Shown: in pieces, positions 9,098 to 16,938 of the stretch | Numbering within the stretch: position 1 is the stretch's first letter | Layout of the letters: every line of letters starts with the position of its first letter | NCBI RefSeq assembly: GCF_003577475.1 | Contig: NZ_QPEP01000010.1 | Coordinates: 63,200 to 127,199, forward strand | Source of the DNA: Salinibius halmophilus | GTDB taxonomy: Bacteria; Pseudomonadota; Gammaproteobacteria; Pseudomonadales; Natronospirillaceae | Length of the DNA stretch: 64,000 nucleotides | Direction: 5' to 3' | Program-made: the position numbers and the translations under genes | The notes under the pieces: model-generated | The model's database searches: none | Seen by the model: only the letters and a program-made list of their open reading frames with translations | Told to the model about the DNA's origin: nothing

Positions 9098-9849
9098 TGC
9101 TAGAAAATTGGCCATCATGGCTGCGCCGCAGCGTGTTTACCCTAACTGGTGTTGCCTGGGCAAATAAATACGCCTGGCAATGCCAGAACAAAACAAACAG
9201 TCAGCATGAAATGCTCAAAACATTGTTTACCGACAGAAAGGTTAAATTGAACGTTGTTGGTGAAGAACAACTTTCTGGTTTGGATGCTTGTATTATTGCC
9301 GGAAATCATCCGCACGGTTTGTGGGATGGCATTGCACTGGCAGTGCTTGCTAGTCGATCAGGGCACAAAACCAAGGTGGTTGCGCGCGATTTTTTAAACG
9401 TGTTTGAGCCACTTAGGCAAACATTCTTAACGGTAACACTGAACAATAATCGGCAAATTAAATCTCGCAAATCACCCATCGCGCCAGCTCAGCAGGTACT
9501 GGCTAACGGAGGGCGCGTGGTCATTACGCCAGCTGGGGGGCTGAGTATCGCTTCACCATTTTGGTCGCAAGCCGTCGACCCGCAGTGGCGCACTGGTGTC
9601 GTGCGAATGATGCAAGCAAGTGGGCAACCCGTCGTGCTGGTGCATATCGACGCCGGTCACTCACCCATGCGACAACTGTTGCACCGCATCCACCCTATTG
9701 TGCGGTCTTTGGCGCAGTTATTAATGTTCCGTTGGCAGCGCACCAAACCACTCACGCTCACCGTTGTGGATGTGATCCAGCCAGAAGACTTACCTTATCC
9801 AGATATGCAGTCGAATGCTATCTGGTTACAGCAAAAGCTATCAGGCTAG
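9097..9849 (+). CDS. Lysophospholipid acyltransferase-like protein
   Basis: A 250-residue protein of the PlsC/OlsB-like acyltransferase superfamily. The variant motif I, NHPHGLWDG (about residues 69-77), takes the place of the NHxxxxD box, with one extra residue between His and Asp as in the NHPxGxxDG branch of hemolysin/OlsB-like acyltransferases. A second conserved block, VVITPAGGLS (about 140-150), corresponds to the FPEGT/FPAG box. It probably transfers an acyl chain to a lipid acceptor at the inner membrane, but the acceptor is unknown. Coupled to the upstream membrane protein gene; its 3' end overlaps the convergent BASS transporter gene by 4 bases. Confidence 0.65.
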   Translation: MLENWPSWLRRSVFTLTGVAWANKYAWQCQNKTNSQHEMLKTLFTDRKVKLNVVGEEQLSGLDACIIAGNHPHGLWDGIALAVLASRSGHKTKVVARDFLNVFEPLRQTFLTVTLNNNRQIKSRKSPIAPAQQVLANGGRVVITPAGGLSIASPFWSQAVDPQWRTGVVRMMQASGQPVVLVHIDAGHSPMRQLLHRIHPIVRSLAQLLMFRWQRTKPLTLTVVDVIQPEDLPYPDMQSNAIWLQQKLSG

Positions 9850-10754
9850 TTAGGCTGAACCAGTGGTGGGCGTTTGCCCCAAATCCAAGCCAAAGTCAGC
9901 CCACTGACAAGATGCCATACACCCCAAAAGGCAGCAATGAGCATCATGCCACCAACGGTTGGGTAGAACGTGAAGAGCAGAATGAGTGCCAACCCAGAGT
10001 TCTGAATGCCCACTTCTAAAGTGATGGCGCGGCGTTCACTGGCTGGCAGGCGCGCCAGCCAGCCGGCACTCCAACCAATAGTAATCGCCAAAAGATTATG
10101 GCCAATTACCAAAGCGGCAAACTTAGGTGCGTGCTCGATGAATAAACTACCGTTATTGCCAAAAGCAATGGCCACAAAACCCAAGAAAATCACCAACGAC
10201 ACAGTGCGCATGATCTTCTCTAGTTTGCTGGCGATATCGGCTCGGTAATGCGCAAACAGCATGCCCAGTAATAAGGGTGCACCAAGCACCAAGGCAACCA
10301 AAGTCGCCATTTGCAAAGGTGATACGGCAATGTTGGCAACCAGCTCACGAGTATCGGCAGACAAACTCGCGTAAAAAGCAAAGTTAAGCGGGGTCATTAC
10401 CATGGCAGCAGCCGATGATATGGCCGTCATACTGACCGAAGTTGCCAAACTGCCACGACTTAACCAGGTCATAATGTTAGAAAAACTACCCCCCGGGCAG
10501 GCTGCAACAAGGATCATACCTAGCGCCAGTGACGGAGAAATGTTTAATGGCTGAATAAGCAGCCAAGTAAGCGCCGGTAACAAAACAAACTGACAGAACA
10601 AGCCAATCAGCGGCGCTTTTGGTGCGAGCAACACATATTTAAAATCTTTTGGTTTAATCGACAGTGCAGCGCCAAACATCATGAAGGCAAGCAGTGCATT
10701 CAATAACAATAGACTTTCTGGATTAAACTGTATTTGCACTTGATCTAGAGCCAT
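9846..10754 (-). CDS. BASS family (bile acid:sodium symporter-like) transporter
   Basis: A 302-residue inner-membrane protein with about nine or ten helices. Family marks are MMFGAALSIKPKDF (about 25-38), the ACPGGSFSNIMTWLSRG stretch (about 85-100) that lines the sodium sites, and LEVGIQNSGLALIL in the crossing helix. The family moves organic anions with sodium; in bacteria substrates include pantoate, pyruvate-like acids and others, so none is assigned. The start could be the ATG at 10754 or an upstream GTG at 10763; neither has a well-spaced Shine-Dalgarno sequence. Confidence 0.83.
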   Translation of the reverse strand: MALDQVQIQFNPESLLLLNALLAFMMFGAALSIKPKDFKYVLLAPKAPLIGLFCQFVLLPALTWLLIQPLNISPSLALGMILVAACPGGSFSNIMTWLSRGSLATSVSMTAISSAAAMVMTPLNFAFYASLSADTRELVANIAVSPLQMATLVALVLGAPLLLGMLFAHYRADIASKLEKIMRTVSLVIFLGFVAIAFGNNGSLFIEHAPKFAALVIGHNLLAITIGWSAGWLARLPASERRAITLEVGIQNSGLALILLFTFYPTVGGMMLIAAFWGVWHLVSGLTLAWIWGKRPPLVQPN

Positions 10755-10871
10755 AACCTTCACTTATGTACGCTTACGGATATATCTTACCGTAAAAATC
10801 GATCACTGTGTGATATCTGCCAATGCTAATGTTTGGTAGGCTTACGCTGTTTAACCACTTTTAGGCTAGTT

Positions 10872-11537
10872 ATGATAAGTGTGTCGCAAGCGTTAAATCG
10901 TCGCCGTTCCATTCGAAGCTTCACTGATCAACCTGTCGCCCGAGCAACCATTGAACAGATATTAGCCACCGCGCGCTTGGCCCCCTCTGGTGGCAATATT
11001 CAGCCAGGTTTTTGCCATGTGCTCAGTGATACCGCTTTATCAAGTTTAGTTGAACGCCTACAAGTTGCCGCACGCCAGCAGGATTTTCAGCCAACTTATC
11101 AATATTACCCCGAGCCATTAAGCGCGCCCTATAAAAAACGCGTGATGGGGGCGGCCAAGGCGCTATATGCTTCACTGGCGATAGACCGGCTAGATAAACA
11201 CCAGCGCTTAGCACAACAGTTGCGCAACTATGCCTTTCATGGCGCCCCAGTTGGCATAATTGTCACCATAGACAAACAACTAGCAGCGGGTAGCTGGGTG
11301 GACTTAGGTGCCTTTATTCAAAGTATTATGCTGCTGGCAACCGAACAGGGCTTGGCAACCTGTGCCATTGGTGCGCTAGCGCCACTGGACCATGTGATCA
11401 AACAGCAGCTAGCACTGCCGGATAATCAGCAAACATTTTGTGGCATTGCGCTGGGGTATGCCAGTGACCACCCGGTCAATTCAACAGCAACAAGCCGTAT
11501 CGCCCTCAGTGAGTTTAGCCAGTTTTATAGCGATTAA
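10872..11537 (+). CDS. Nitroreductase family flavoprotein
   Basis: A 221-residue FMN-dependent oxidoreductase. The N-terminal RRRSIRSF motif (about residues 9-16), APSGGNIQP (about 38-46) and the C-terminal GLATCAIGALAP and FCGIALGYA blocks are the FMN-binding elements of the nitroreductase superfamily. These enzymes reduce nitroaromatics and quinones with NAD(P)H. The native substrate is unknown. I start it at ATG 10872 rather than the upstream in-frame codon at 10833, since family members begin about ten residues before the RRSIRSF motif. It is flanked by genes on the opposite strand and is probably monocistronic. Confidence 0.85.
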   Translation: MISVSQALNRRRSIRSFTDQPVARATIEQILATARLAPSGGNIQPGFCHVLSDTALSSLVERLQVAARQQDFQPTYQYYPEPLSAPYKKRVMGAAKALYASLAIDRLDKHQRLAQQLRNYAFHGAPVGIIVTIDKQLAAGSWVDLGAFIQSIMLLATEQGLATCAIGALAPLDHVIKQQLALPDNQQTFCGIALGYASDHPVNSTATSRIALSEFSQFYSD

Positions 11538-11564
11538 ACCTGGAAAGCTACCCTAAATGGAGCC

Positions 11565-12608
11565 TCAACATATTTCTAGTAACAAGGCACTGGCCAAGCC
11601 ACCACCGGCGGCGATGGTGCAAACGGTTAAATCGCCTGGCTGACCGATTCGACAAGCTTCTACCGCTAATACCGTACCCGATGCTGCAATGGCATGGCCT
11701 CTGGCCAGTGCACCACCACGTTCGTTTACCCGACTCGGGTCAATTCCTAAGTCGGCGATGGTCACCATAGCCTGCACAGCATAGGCTTCCATTATTTGCC
11801 AATGGTCGATTTGCTGTACCCTAAGTCCCTGCTTGGCGAGCAGCTGCTTAACACATTCTATCGGCACCAAGGCCGGTTGCTTAGCGCTGCCTGTTGCTTG
11901 CTGGCTAGCAATGACTTTGGCCAATGGCTTGCTGTTGGTGCGCTGTAAATAGCGTTCACTGGCTAGGGCGACGATGGCTGCACCATCGGCTTCTAGAGCA
12001 ATACTTGCCGATGTGAGGCCATAATCATTATCGCCGACAATCACAGGTAGGCGCGCCAATAACCTATCGGTCAAGGTGCGCTGAGCAGGGTCTGGGTGCT
12101 TAGCAGCTTTGTTATGAGACTGCTTGGCAAACTCATGTTGGGCTTGGCGAGTAATGCCTCGTGCGTTGGCTAAGGCTGCCGCCGCCTCGCTCATGTCAAC
12201 GTCGTCATTGGGCGAAAAAGCAGGGCGCAGGTAAGCTTGATAGTCGCCATTCTGGGTTCGCGCCAGGCGTTTTGGCCGCTGTGAGTAAGACTCAACACCA
12301 CCAGCGAAGACTAAATCAGCTTGCCCAGCATTAATGGTGGCAATCGCTTGAATCATGCTATCCAAGCCACTGCAGCACTGCGTGTCGATGGTACTGCTGG
12401 GAACACATAGGCCTGCATCCAGCGCGCAATATCTGGCTGGGTTGCCGCCCGCTCCTAGGGCATTGCCGAGGATTATTTGCTCGGGTCGCCCAAGTGCAGC
12501 CAGTGACTGCAGCAGTGGGCGCGTTAGGTCGGCTAGGCTTGCCTGTTTGTGCAGACCGTTAGCTGGCGCTATTAGGCTGCGCTCAGCGCCGATTAGATAA
12601 CAGCTCAC
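11565..12608 (-). CDS. Thiolase family protein (YhfS-like)
   Basis: A 347-residue thiolase, shorter than the usual 390. The nucleophilic cysteine lies in QCCSGLDSM (about residue 79), the acid/base histidine in RGHAIAASG (about 305), and a second cysteine in VCTIAAGGGLAS near the C terminus, so it looks catalytically competent in acyl-CoA chain cleavage or condensation. The GTG start is supported by AGGAG 6 bases upstream. It overlaps the acyl-CoA ligase gene by 26 bases and is the last gene of the bioM-bioN-bioY operon. From memory, B. subtilis groups yhfS (thiolase) and yhfT (ligase) with a bioY gene under BirA control, so this seems a conserved association of unknown purpose. Confidence 0.8.
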   Translation of the reverse strand: MSCYLIGAERSLIAPANGLHKQASLADLTRPLLQSLAALGRPEQIILGNALGAGGNPARYCALDAGLCVPSSTIDTQCCSGLDSMIQAIATINAGQADLVFAGGVESYSQRPKRLARTQNGDYQAYLRPAFSPNDDVDMSEAAAALANARGITRQAQHEFAKQSHNKAAKHPDPAQRTLTDRLLARLPVIVGDNDYGLTSASIALEADGAAIVALASERYLQRTNSKPLAKVIASQQATGSAKQPALVPIECVKQLLAKQGLRVQQIDHWQIMEAYAVQAMVTIADLGIDPSRVNERGGALARGHAIAASGTVLAVEACRIGQPGDLTVCTIAAGGGLASALLLEIC

Positions 12609-13722
12609 GGACAGCTCCTAAGTCGATTTTACCAGCTCGATTGTGCGGCAGAGCGGGCAATTGTCGCAAGGTTTTTGGCACACGCGTTTTACCCAGTCGC
12701 CGAGCTAACTCGGTTTTAAGCCAGTCAATATCCATTTGGCTGTCTGCGATGAAAGCACCCGCGAGTTTTTCGCCACGCAGCGGACAGGGCAAGCCGACAA
12801 TCACGGCATCACGAATACCTGCAAGACTTCTCAGCTCGCGTTCTACCTCTTCTGGATAAATGTTTAGCCCAGCTGTATTAATCATGCGCTGATGGCGGCC
12901 GTTGACAAACAAATACCCTTGCTCATCTAGATAGCCAACATCATCAACGGTGACCCATTCGCTTGCTGGTAGGTGCTCAGGCAATAGGTAGCCAGAGAAT
13001 GTCATCGGGCTGCGTACCCAAATGCGTTGCTGGTCATCAAACTTTATATCAACGCCGATCGCCGCTGGTTTACCAACACTGCCGGGTGGCGTTTGGCGGT
13101 CGCTAATGGCAATAAAACTGGTTTCTGAGGCACCATAAAACTGGCAAATGTCGGCAGAAGGAAAATGTGCCTTAGCGAGGGTGACATCATCGGCTAACAA
13201 AGCGGCACCACTGACCCAAATCTTTTTTACATTCGTGTAAGTTGCATGGCGCTGACAAAGTGCTCGCAGTTGAGCTGGTGTGGTGAATACCCAGTCACAG
13301 TTGCCAAGCGCTGGCTGCAGCAAGGATAAGCTAAAGTGATCCATGCTAGTAAAATGACAGCCATAATGACAGGCATAAACGCCAGCAAACAAATGCAGCG
13401 AGTGTGATAAATCACCCGTGGTGACAATGGTTTGTGGCGCTTTTCCCAGTGCAGCAAAACTCGCTAGCCAGCTTTGATGGTTGCGATAAAACGCTTTTGG
13501 TTCCCCGGTTGAGCCCGAGGTGAACCCCACATAAAAGGTATCGGCGGGCAAAGCACTCGTATCGGGAATGACCCGCCTACTTTGTGGCCAGTCACTAGGA
13601 AAGATAACGGCTGGCCGACCCGCTGCCAAGCGCTTAAAAAAAGCCTGCAGCAGCGGCGCCATGCCAGGCTGGCCGTTGTGGACACAGCGCGTCTTGGCAT
13701 GGCAACGAATGCGCTCAAGCAC
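12583..13722 (-). CDS. AMP-forming acyl-CoA ligase (YhfT-like), short N terminus
   Basis: A member of the adenylate-forming (ANL) superfamily that should activate a carboxylic acid as acyl-AMP and then acyl-CoA. Motifs: P-loop FTSGSTGEPKAF (about residues 76-87), YGASE in the A5 motif, a modified A7 block (VDDVGYLDEQGYL instead of TGD), the hinge GRHQRM and the C-terminal lysine in RAGKIDL. At 379 residues it lacks about 100 N-terminal residues of typical ligases. I start it at GTG 13722, overlapping the bioY stop by 8 bases; a TTG at 13764 would give 393 residues. It sits between bioY and a thiolase, suggesting a pathway acid linked to biotin precursor metabolism, such as pimelate; that is inference. 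Confidence 0.75.
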   Translation of the reverse strand: MLERIRCHAKTRCVHNGQPGMAPLLQAFFKRLAAGRPAVIFPSDWPQSRRVIPDTSALPADTFYVGFTSGSTGEPKAFYRNHQSWLASFAALGKAPQTIVTTGDLSHSLHLFAGVYACHYGCHFTSMDHFSLSLLQPALGNCDWVFTTPAQLRALCQRHATYTNVKKIWVSGAALLADDVTLAKAHFPSADICQFYGASETSFIAISDRQTPPGSVGKPAAIGVDIKFDDQQRIWVRSPMTFSGYLLPEHLPASEWVTVDDVGYLDEQGYLFVNGRHQRMINTAGLNIYPEEVERELRSLAGIRDAVIVGLPCPLRGEKLAGAFIADSQMDIDWLKTELARRLGKTRVPKTLRQLPALPHNRAGKIDLGAVRELLSNRR

Positions 13723-14275
13723 GGTTGAACTGTTCCGGTAAACCACGGGCAATCGCCGCCACAATAATGGTGGTCAGTACAGCTTTGATTAGGTCACCCG
13801 GAATAAACGGCGCCATAAATAGGGTTGCCGCTAAGGGCTCCATGCCAGTGTTGAGAATCATGCCTGGGATGCCAATGGCGTATAACACAACAATGCCGCC
13901 TAGCACCGATGCTAAAAATGTCGCGAATTGATTGGCTAACCCAGAGAATTTTTCATAAAACCAGCCAGTGGCAAAGGCTGCGATAGGGTAGCCAATAATA
14001 AAGCCTGCTGAACCACCTGCTAATAAACCTAATCCGCCACGACCGCCGGCCAATAGCGGCAAACCAGCCAGCATCAGCAAGGTGAACACCAAGATGGCAA
14101 AAAAGCCATTGCGTTTACCAATGATTATGCCTGCCAGCATCACCCCCATCGACTGTGCCGTGATGGGAAGCGTGGCGGTAATATCGATTTTTGGTATCAG
14201 GCCTAACGCCGCCATAATGGCAGCAAACAGAGCAATTTGAACGATGTCCAGCGTTTTAAACTGTAAAGCCTTCAT
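13715..14275 (-). CDS. bioY: Biotin transporter substrate-binding component BioY
   Basis: A 186-residue integral membrane protein with six predicted helices, the S component of an energy-coupling-factor transporter that binds biotin. Family marks are PITAQSMGVMLAG near residue 40 and the GGSAGFIIGYPIAAF stretch (about 85-100). An AAGGA ribosome site precedes the ATG. The gene follows the T component gene bioN by 15 bases and overlaps the acyl-CoA ligase gene downstream. With a dedicated ATPase and T component upstream, this is a full BioMNY importer rather than a solitary BioY. Confidence 0.93.
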   Translation of the reverse strand: MKALQFKTLDIVQIALFAAIMAALGLIPKIDITATLPITAQSMGVMLAGIIIGKRNGFFAILVFTLLMLAGLPLLAGGRGGLGLLAGGSAGFIIGYPIAAFATGWFYEKFSGLANQFATFLASVLGGIVVLYAIGIPGMILNTGMEPLAATLFMAPFIPGDLIKAVLTTIIVAAIARGLPEQFNRA

Positions 14276-14290
14276 AAGGATTCCTTACAT

Positions 14291-14893
14291 TTATTGTTTA
14301 GGTATGCCGCCACGCGCGTTGATCGCATCGGCGACATGTTGCGAAAAAACCAAAGATTGAATGATCATGGGAGCGATCACTAACCAGTACTGTTTGCCAC
14401 CACCACGCGCTTTCCAAGCATCAATTAGATGATCCAAAATGGCGATGAGCAATGGAATAAAACGAATGCATAACGACATGGCAAAGGCGATCAGCTCGGT
14501 GGCCAAGCCTAGCTTTTTTAATGGCTGCAGTAACCACAGCATCACCTCGGTAATATCGTCCATCGACGAGGTTAGGGTGATGGCATTAGCCAATAAGATC
14601 AGCGTGCTCATTCTTAGTACAAGCAAAACACCAGCATGCCAGCCAGCAAGCCACCATTGCAGAACCAATAGTATTAACAATGACCACAAAATAGGTCGAA
14701 AGCTGATTAATTGTTTTAATGCTTCGCCACCTAATGTCCCGTACAGCACAAACGTAAGTACCAGCCCAGCACCCCATAACCACAATGAGTTCAGCGGAAT
14801 AAGTACCAGGCTAATTAGGGCAAGGGCGAGTAACTTATAGCTCACTCTTATGCGATGAAGCCAAGTAGGGGTTGCGAGGTATAAGCTGATCAT
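14291..14893 (-). CDS. bioN: ECF transporter T component BioN
   Basis: A 200-residue membrane protein with about five helices that couples the ATPase to the substrate-binding BioY. Two Ala-Arg-Gly motifs of EcfT proteins, in WKARGGG (about residue 163) and INARGG near the C terminus, contact the ATPase. Its start overlaps the bioM stop by 4 bases. The position between an ECF-type ATPase gene and bioY assigns it as BioN. Confidence 0.88.
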   Translation of the reverse strand: MISLYLATPTWLHRIRVSYKLLALALISLVLIPLNSLWLWGAGLVLTFVLYGTLGGEALKQLISFRPILWSLLILLVLQWWLAGWHAGVLLVLRMSTLILLANAITLTSSMDDITEVMLWLLQPLKKLGLATELIAFAMSLCIRFIPLLIAILDHLIDAWKARGGGKQYWLVIAPMIIQSLVFSQHVADAINARGGIPKQ

Positions 14894-15588
14894 AGGTGGT
14901 TTCTTTGCTCGGCATTGGCTTCATAAGCGCGAATCACCTCTGTTGGCTGTCCATCCATCTGAACCTTGCCGTCGGCTAGCCAAATAACCCGCTCAAACTC
15001 GGCAAATGTGTGTGGTTCATGGCTTACCATAATGACTTGCTGGTCGAGGTTGGCAATGACCTTAGCCAGTTGCTGGCGCGTTGGGTAATCTAGGGCAGAG
15101 TAAGGCTCATCGAATAACAAGGTGCTTGGCTGCATCAATAAGATAGAAAGAATACACAATAATTGTTTTTGCCCTTCCGACAATGACGCCACAGGTTTAT
15201 CGCGCCAATGGCTGCGTTGGTAGTCGGCCAGTATGGTTTCACTCGCCATGATTGCCTCGGCTTTGCTGTAGCCAATATTGCGCAAGCCAAAGCTGAGTTC
15301 TTCAATAACGGTAGGGAAGATAAGTTGATGGTCGGGGTTTTGAAAAATTAAGCCAATGGTTCGACAAAGCTTCTTAGCGCCAATTGACGTGCAGTGTTCG
15401 CCAACGGTTATGGTGCCGCTATCTGGTTGCATTAAGCCGCACAACAGACGCAAGATGCTGCTTTTACCTGACCCGTTATAACCAATAATGCCAATGCGCC
15501 GTTCACTAAGCTGCAAATTGATCTGCTCTAGCACGCTTTGCTGAGCACGCATCAAGGATACATTTGATAAAACAACTTGCGGCTTCAT
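14890..15588 (-). CDS. bioM: ECF transporter ATP-binding protein BioM
   Basis: A 232-residue ABC ATPase that powers biotin uptake. Walker A GYNGSGKSS is at residues 36-44, the Q-loop in FQNPDHQLIFP is typical of ECF ATPases, the signature is LSEGQKQL and Walker B is LLFDEPYSALD, followed by the H-loop VSHEPH. The ATG at 15588 is chosen because an upstream in-frame ATG at 15660 would force translation through a terminator hairpin; no good Shine-Dalgarno sequence precedes 15588. It is the first gene of bioM-bioN-bioY-ligase-thiolase. See the promoter entry at 15620-15648 for likely control. Confidence 0.88.
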   Translation of the reverse strand: MKPQVVLSNVSLMRAQQSVLEQINLQLSERRIGIIGYNGSGKSSILRLLCGLMQPDSGTITVGEHCTSIGAKKLCRTIGLIFQNPDHQLIFPTVIEELSFGLRNIGYSKAEAIMASETILADYQRSHWRDKPVASLSEGQKQLLCILSILLMQPSTLLFDEPYSALDYPTRQQLAKVIANLDQQVIMVSHEPHTFAEFERVIWLADGKVQMDGQPTEVIRAYEANAEQRNHL

Positions 15589-15607
15589 ACAGTGACCAAA
15601 AATAAAC

Positions 15608-15634
15608 AAAAACGGCGCGATTGTACGCGCCGTT
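15608..15634 (-). terminator. Intrinsic terminator after the thioredoxin gene
   Basis: On the minus strand a nine-base stem (AACGGCGCG / CGCGCCGTT) with a six-base loop is followed by TTTTTGTTTATTTTT. It lies between the thioredoxin stop and the bioM start and ends only about 20 bases before that start. Confidence 0.85.
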
Positions 15635-15648
15635 CTGTATTGTGTCTG
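15620..15648 (-). promoter_or_regulatory. Candidate promoter for the bioMNY operon inside the terminator
   Basis: On the minus strand CAGACA (15643-15648) and TACAAT (15620-15625, the loop of the terminator hairpin) are separated by 17 bases. Transcription starting about seven bases later would begin in the 3' arm, so the bioM transcript would not carry the hairpin. This is a sequence match (4/6 and 5/6 to consensus), not evidence of activity. Confidence 0.45.
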
Positions 15649-15665
15649 TATGAAATGCATACAGA
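15645..15665. promoter_or_regulatory. Inverted repeat overlapping the candidate bioM -35
   Basis: TCTGTATG and CATACAGA, perfect 8-base arms with a 5-base spacer, overlap the -35 element proposed for bioM. The spacing would suit a dimeric repressor. It does not resemble the BirA operator I know for gammaproteobacteria (TTGTAAACC type). Confidence 0.4.
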
Positions 15666-15673
15666 GGTAAAGC

Positions 15674-16033
15674 TTACTGCTGCTTAGCCATTTCCGCTTT
15701 GACTTGTGCCATATCTAGGCCGCGCACCTGCTCAATCAGTTGCTCCATGCCTTGTGGTGGCAACATGCCAGGCTGCATAAATACGCCAATGCCATCGCGA
15801 AATACGGCTGTCGTTGGAATCGATCGGATACCAAACTCGGCTGACAGTTGCTGCTCCACTTCAGTATTCACTTTGGCGAAGGTGATGTCTGGGTGTTTTT
15901 CTGAAGCGGCTTCAAAAATAGGTGCAAAACTTTTACAAGGGCCACACCACTCCGCCCAGAAATCAATAATAACAATGTCGTTGTCAGCAATCGTCTGTTC
16001 GAACGTTGCTTGCGTCATTTCAATCGTTGCCAT
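15674..16033 (-). CDS. Thioredoxin family protein
   Basis: A 119-residue cytoplasmic thioredoxin with the active site FWAEWCGPCK at about residues 22-31 and the cis-proline segment SIPTTAVF. It should reduce protein disulfides or act as a stress thioredoxin. A C-terminal extension (PQGMEQLIEQVRGLDMAQVKAEM region) is helical and slightly longer than in TrxA. The ATG at 16033 is preferred to the start at 16084 because GGAG precedes it at a good distance and homologues begin there. It ends in an intrinsic terminator. Confidence 0.88.
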   Translation of the reverse strand: MATIEMTQATFEQTIADNDIVIIDFWAEWCGPCKSFAPIFEAASEKHPDITFAKVNTEVEQQLSAEFGIRSIPTTAVFRDGIGVFMQPGMLPPQGMEQLIEQVRGLDMAQVKAEMAKQQ

Positions 16034-16137
16034 GTTATGCTCCGTACTATTCTGTGTTTCGTTTAATTTAATCAAATGCAACACGTGTTGTAATTAATTT
16101 ATTTGCATGACACTGTTGCACGAATGGGATAGCCAAA

Positions 16138-16914
16138 ATGAAGTTTTATCAAGTTGATGCGTTCACAAGCCATGCATTTGCCGGCAATCCAGCGGTGGTT
16201 TATGTGTTAGATCACCCCATTCACCCAGCGCGTATGCAAGACATTGCCCGCGAACATAACTTGTCTGAAACTGCCTTTGTGCAAAATCATGGATTGCGTT
16301 GGTCTATTCGTTGGTTCACGCCAACTGCCGAGGTAAAACTGTGCGGCCATGCGACGTTGGCGGCAGCAAAGGTGCTAAGTGACTTGCTTGGCGTTAGTGG
16401 AGAGCTCATTTTTGACTGCTTATCTGGTGAGCTAATCGTCAATAACGCTCGTTCACTCATTCAGCTCGATTTTCCTGCCAAACCCATTGCAGCCGCACAG
16501 ATACCCGAACCAATTAGTGAGTTTGCCAGTGCTCATAACGGGATTGTTCAGGGCTTTAGTGGTCGAGATTGGTTGGTGCTTATGCCCACGCAAGCAGCCG
16601 TTGAGCATGCGCAGCCAAACTTAGCGGCATTAGCCAAGCTGCCTGAGCAAACCCTTTGTATTACTGGTGAAGGGGATGATTGTGATTTTGTCTCGCGCTT
16701 TTTTGCGCCGGCACTTGGGGTGTCAGAAGACCCTGTAACGGGCTCGGCGCACTGTATGCTAGCGCCGTTTTGGGCAGAAAGATTAGGGCGCACTGATTTA
16801 CTTGCCCAGCAGTTATCTGAACGCGGTGGGGAAGTGAGTTGCCGAGTTTCTGGTGATCGGGTTATTCTGCAAGGAGAGGCTGTCGTTGTTATGCAAGGTG
16901 AATTGCTAGTCTAA
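16138..16914 (+). CDS. PhzF family isomerase
   Basis: A 258-residue protein of the PhzF/diaminopimelate-epimerase fold. Conserved blocks are VDAFTSHAFAGNPAVV (residues 6-21), the catalytic-type glutamate in LSETAFV (about residue 45), the substrate-site FTPTAEVKLCGHATLAAA stretch and SEDPVTGSAHCML. Most genomic PhzF members are not involved in phenazine synthesis, and no phenazine genes are present, so only isomerase/epimerase chemistry on a small acid is inferred. It is slightly shorter than PhzF (about 278). Confidence 0.85.
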   Translation: MKFYQVDAFTSHAFAGNPAVVYVLDHPIHPARMQDIAREHNLSETAFVQNHGLRWSIRWFTPTAEVKLCGHATLAAAKVLSDLLGVSGELIFDCLSGELIVNNARSLIQLDFPAKPIAAAQIPEPISEFASAHNGIVQGFSGRDWLVLMPTQAAVEHAQPNLAALAKLPEQTLCITGEGDDCDFVSRFFAPALGVSEDPVTGSAHCMLAPFWAERLGRTDLLAQQLSERGGEVSCRVSGDRVILQGEAVVVMQGELLV

Positions 16915-16938
16915 CAGCGCCAGATACGCTTAGCCTTT

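Noticed and set aside
15589-15660. Upstream ATG at 15660 as bioM start
   Set aside because: Translation would pass through the terminator hairpin and add a tail absent from ECF ATPases.
14276-15700. BirA operator in the biotin operon
   Set aside because: I looked for TTGTAAACC-type half sites before bioM and before bioY and found none; the inverted repeat at 15645 has a different sequence.
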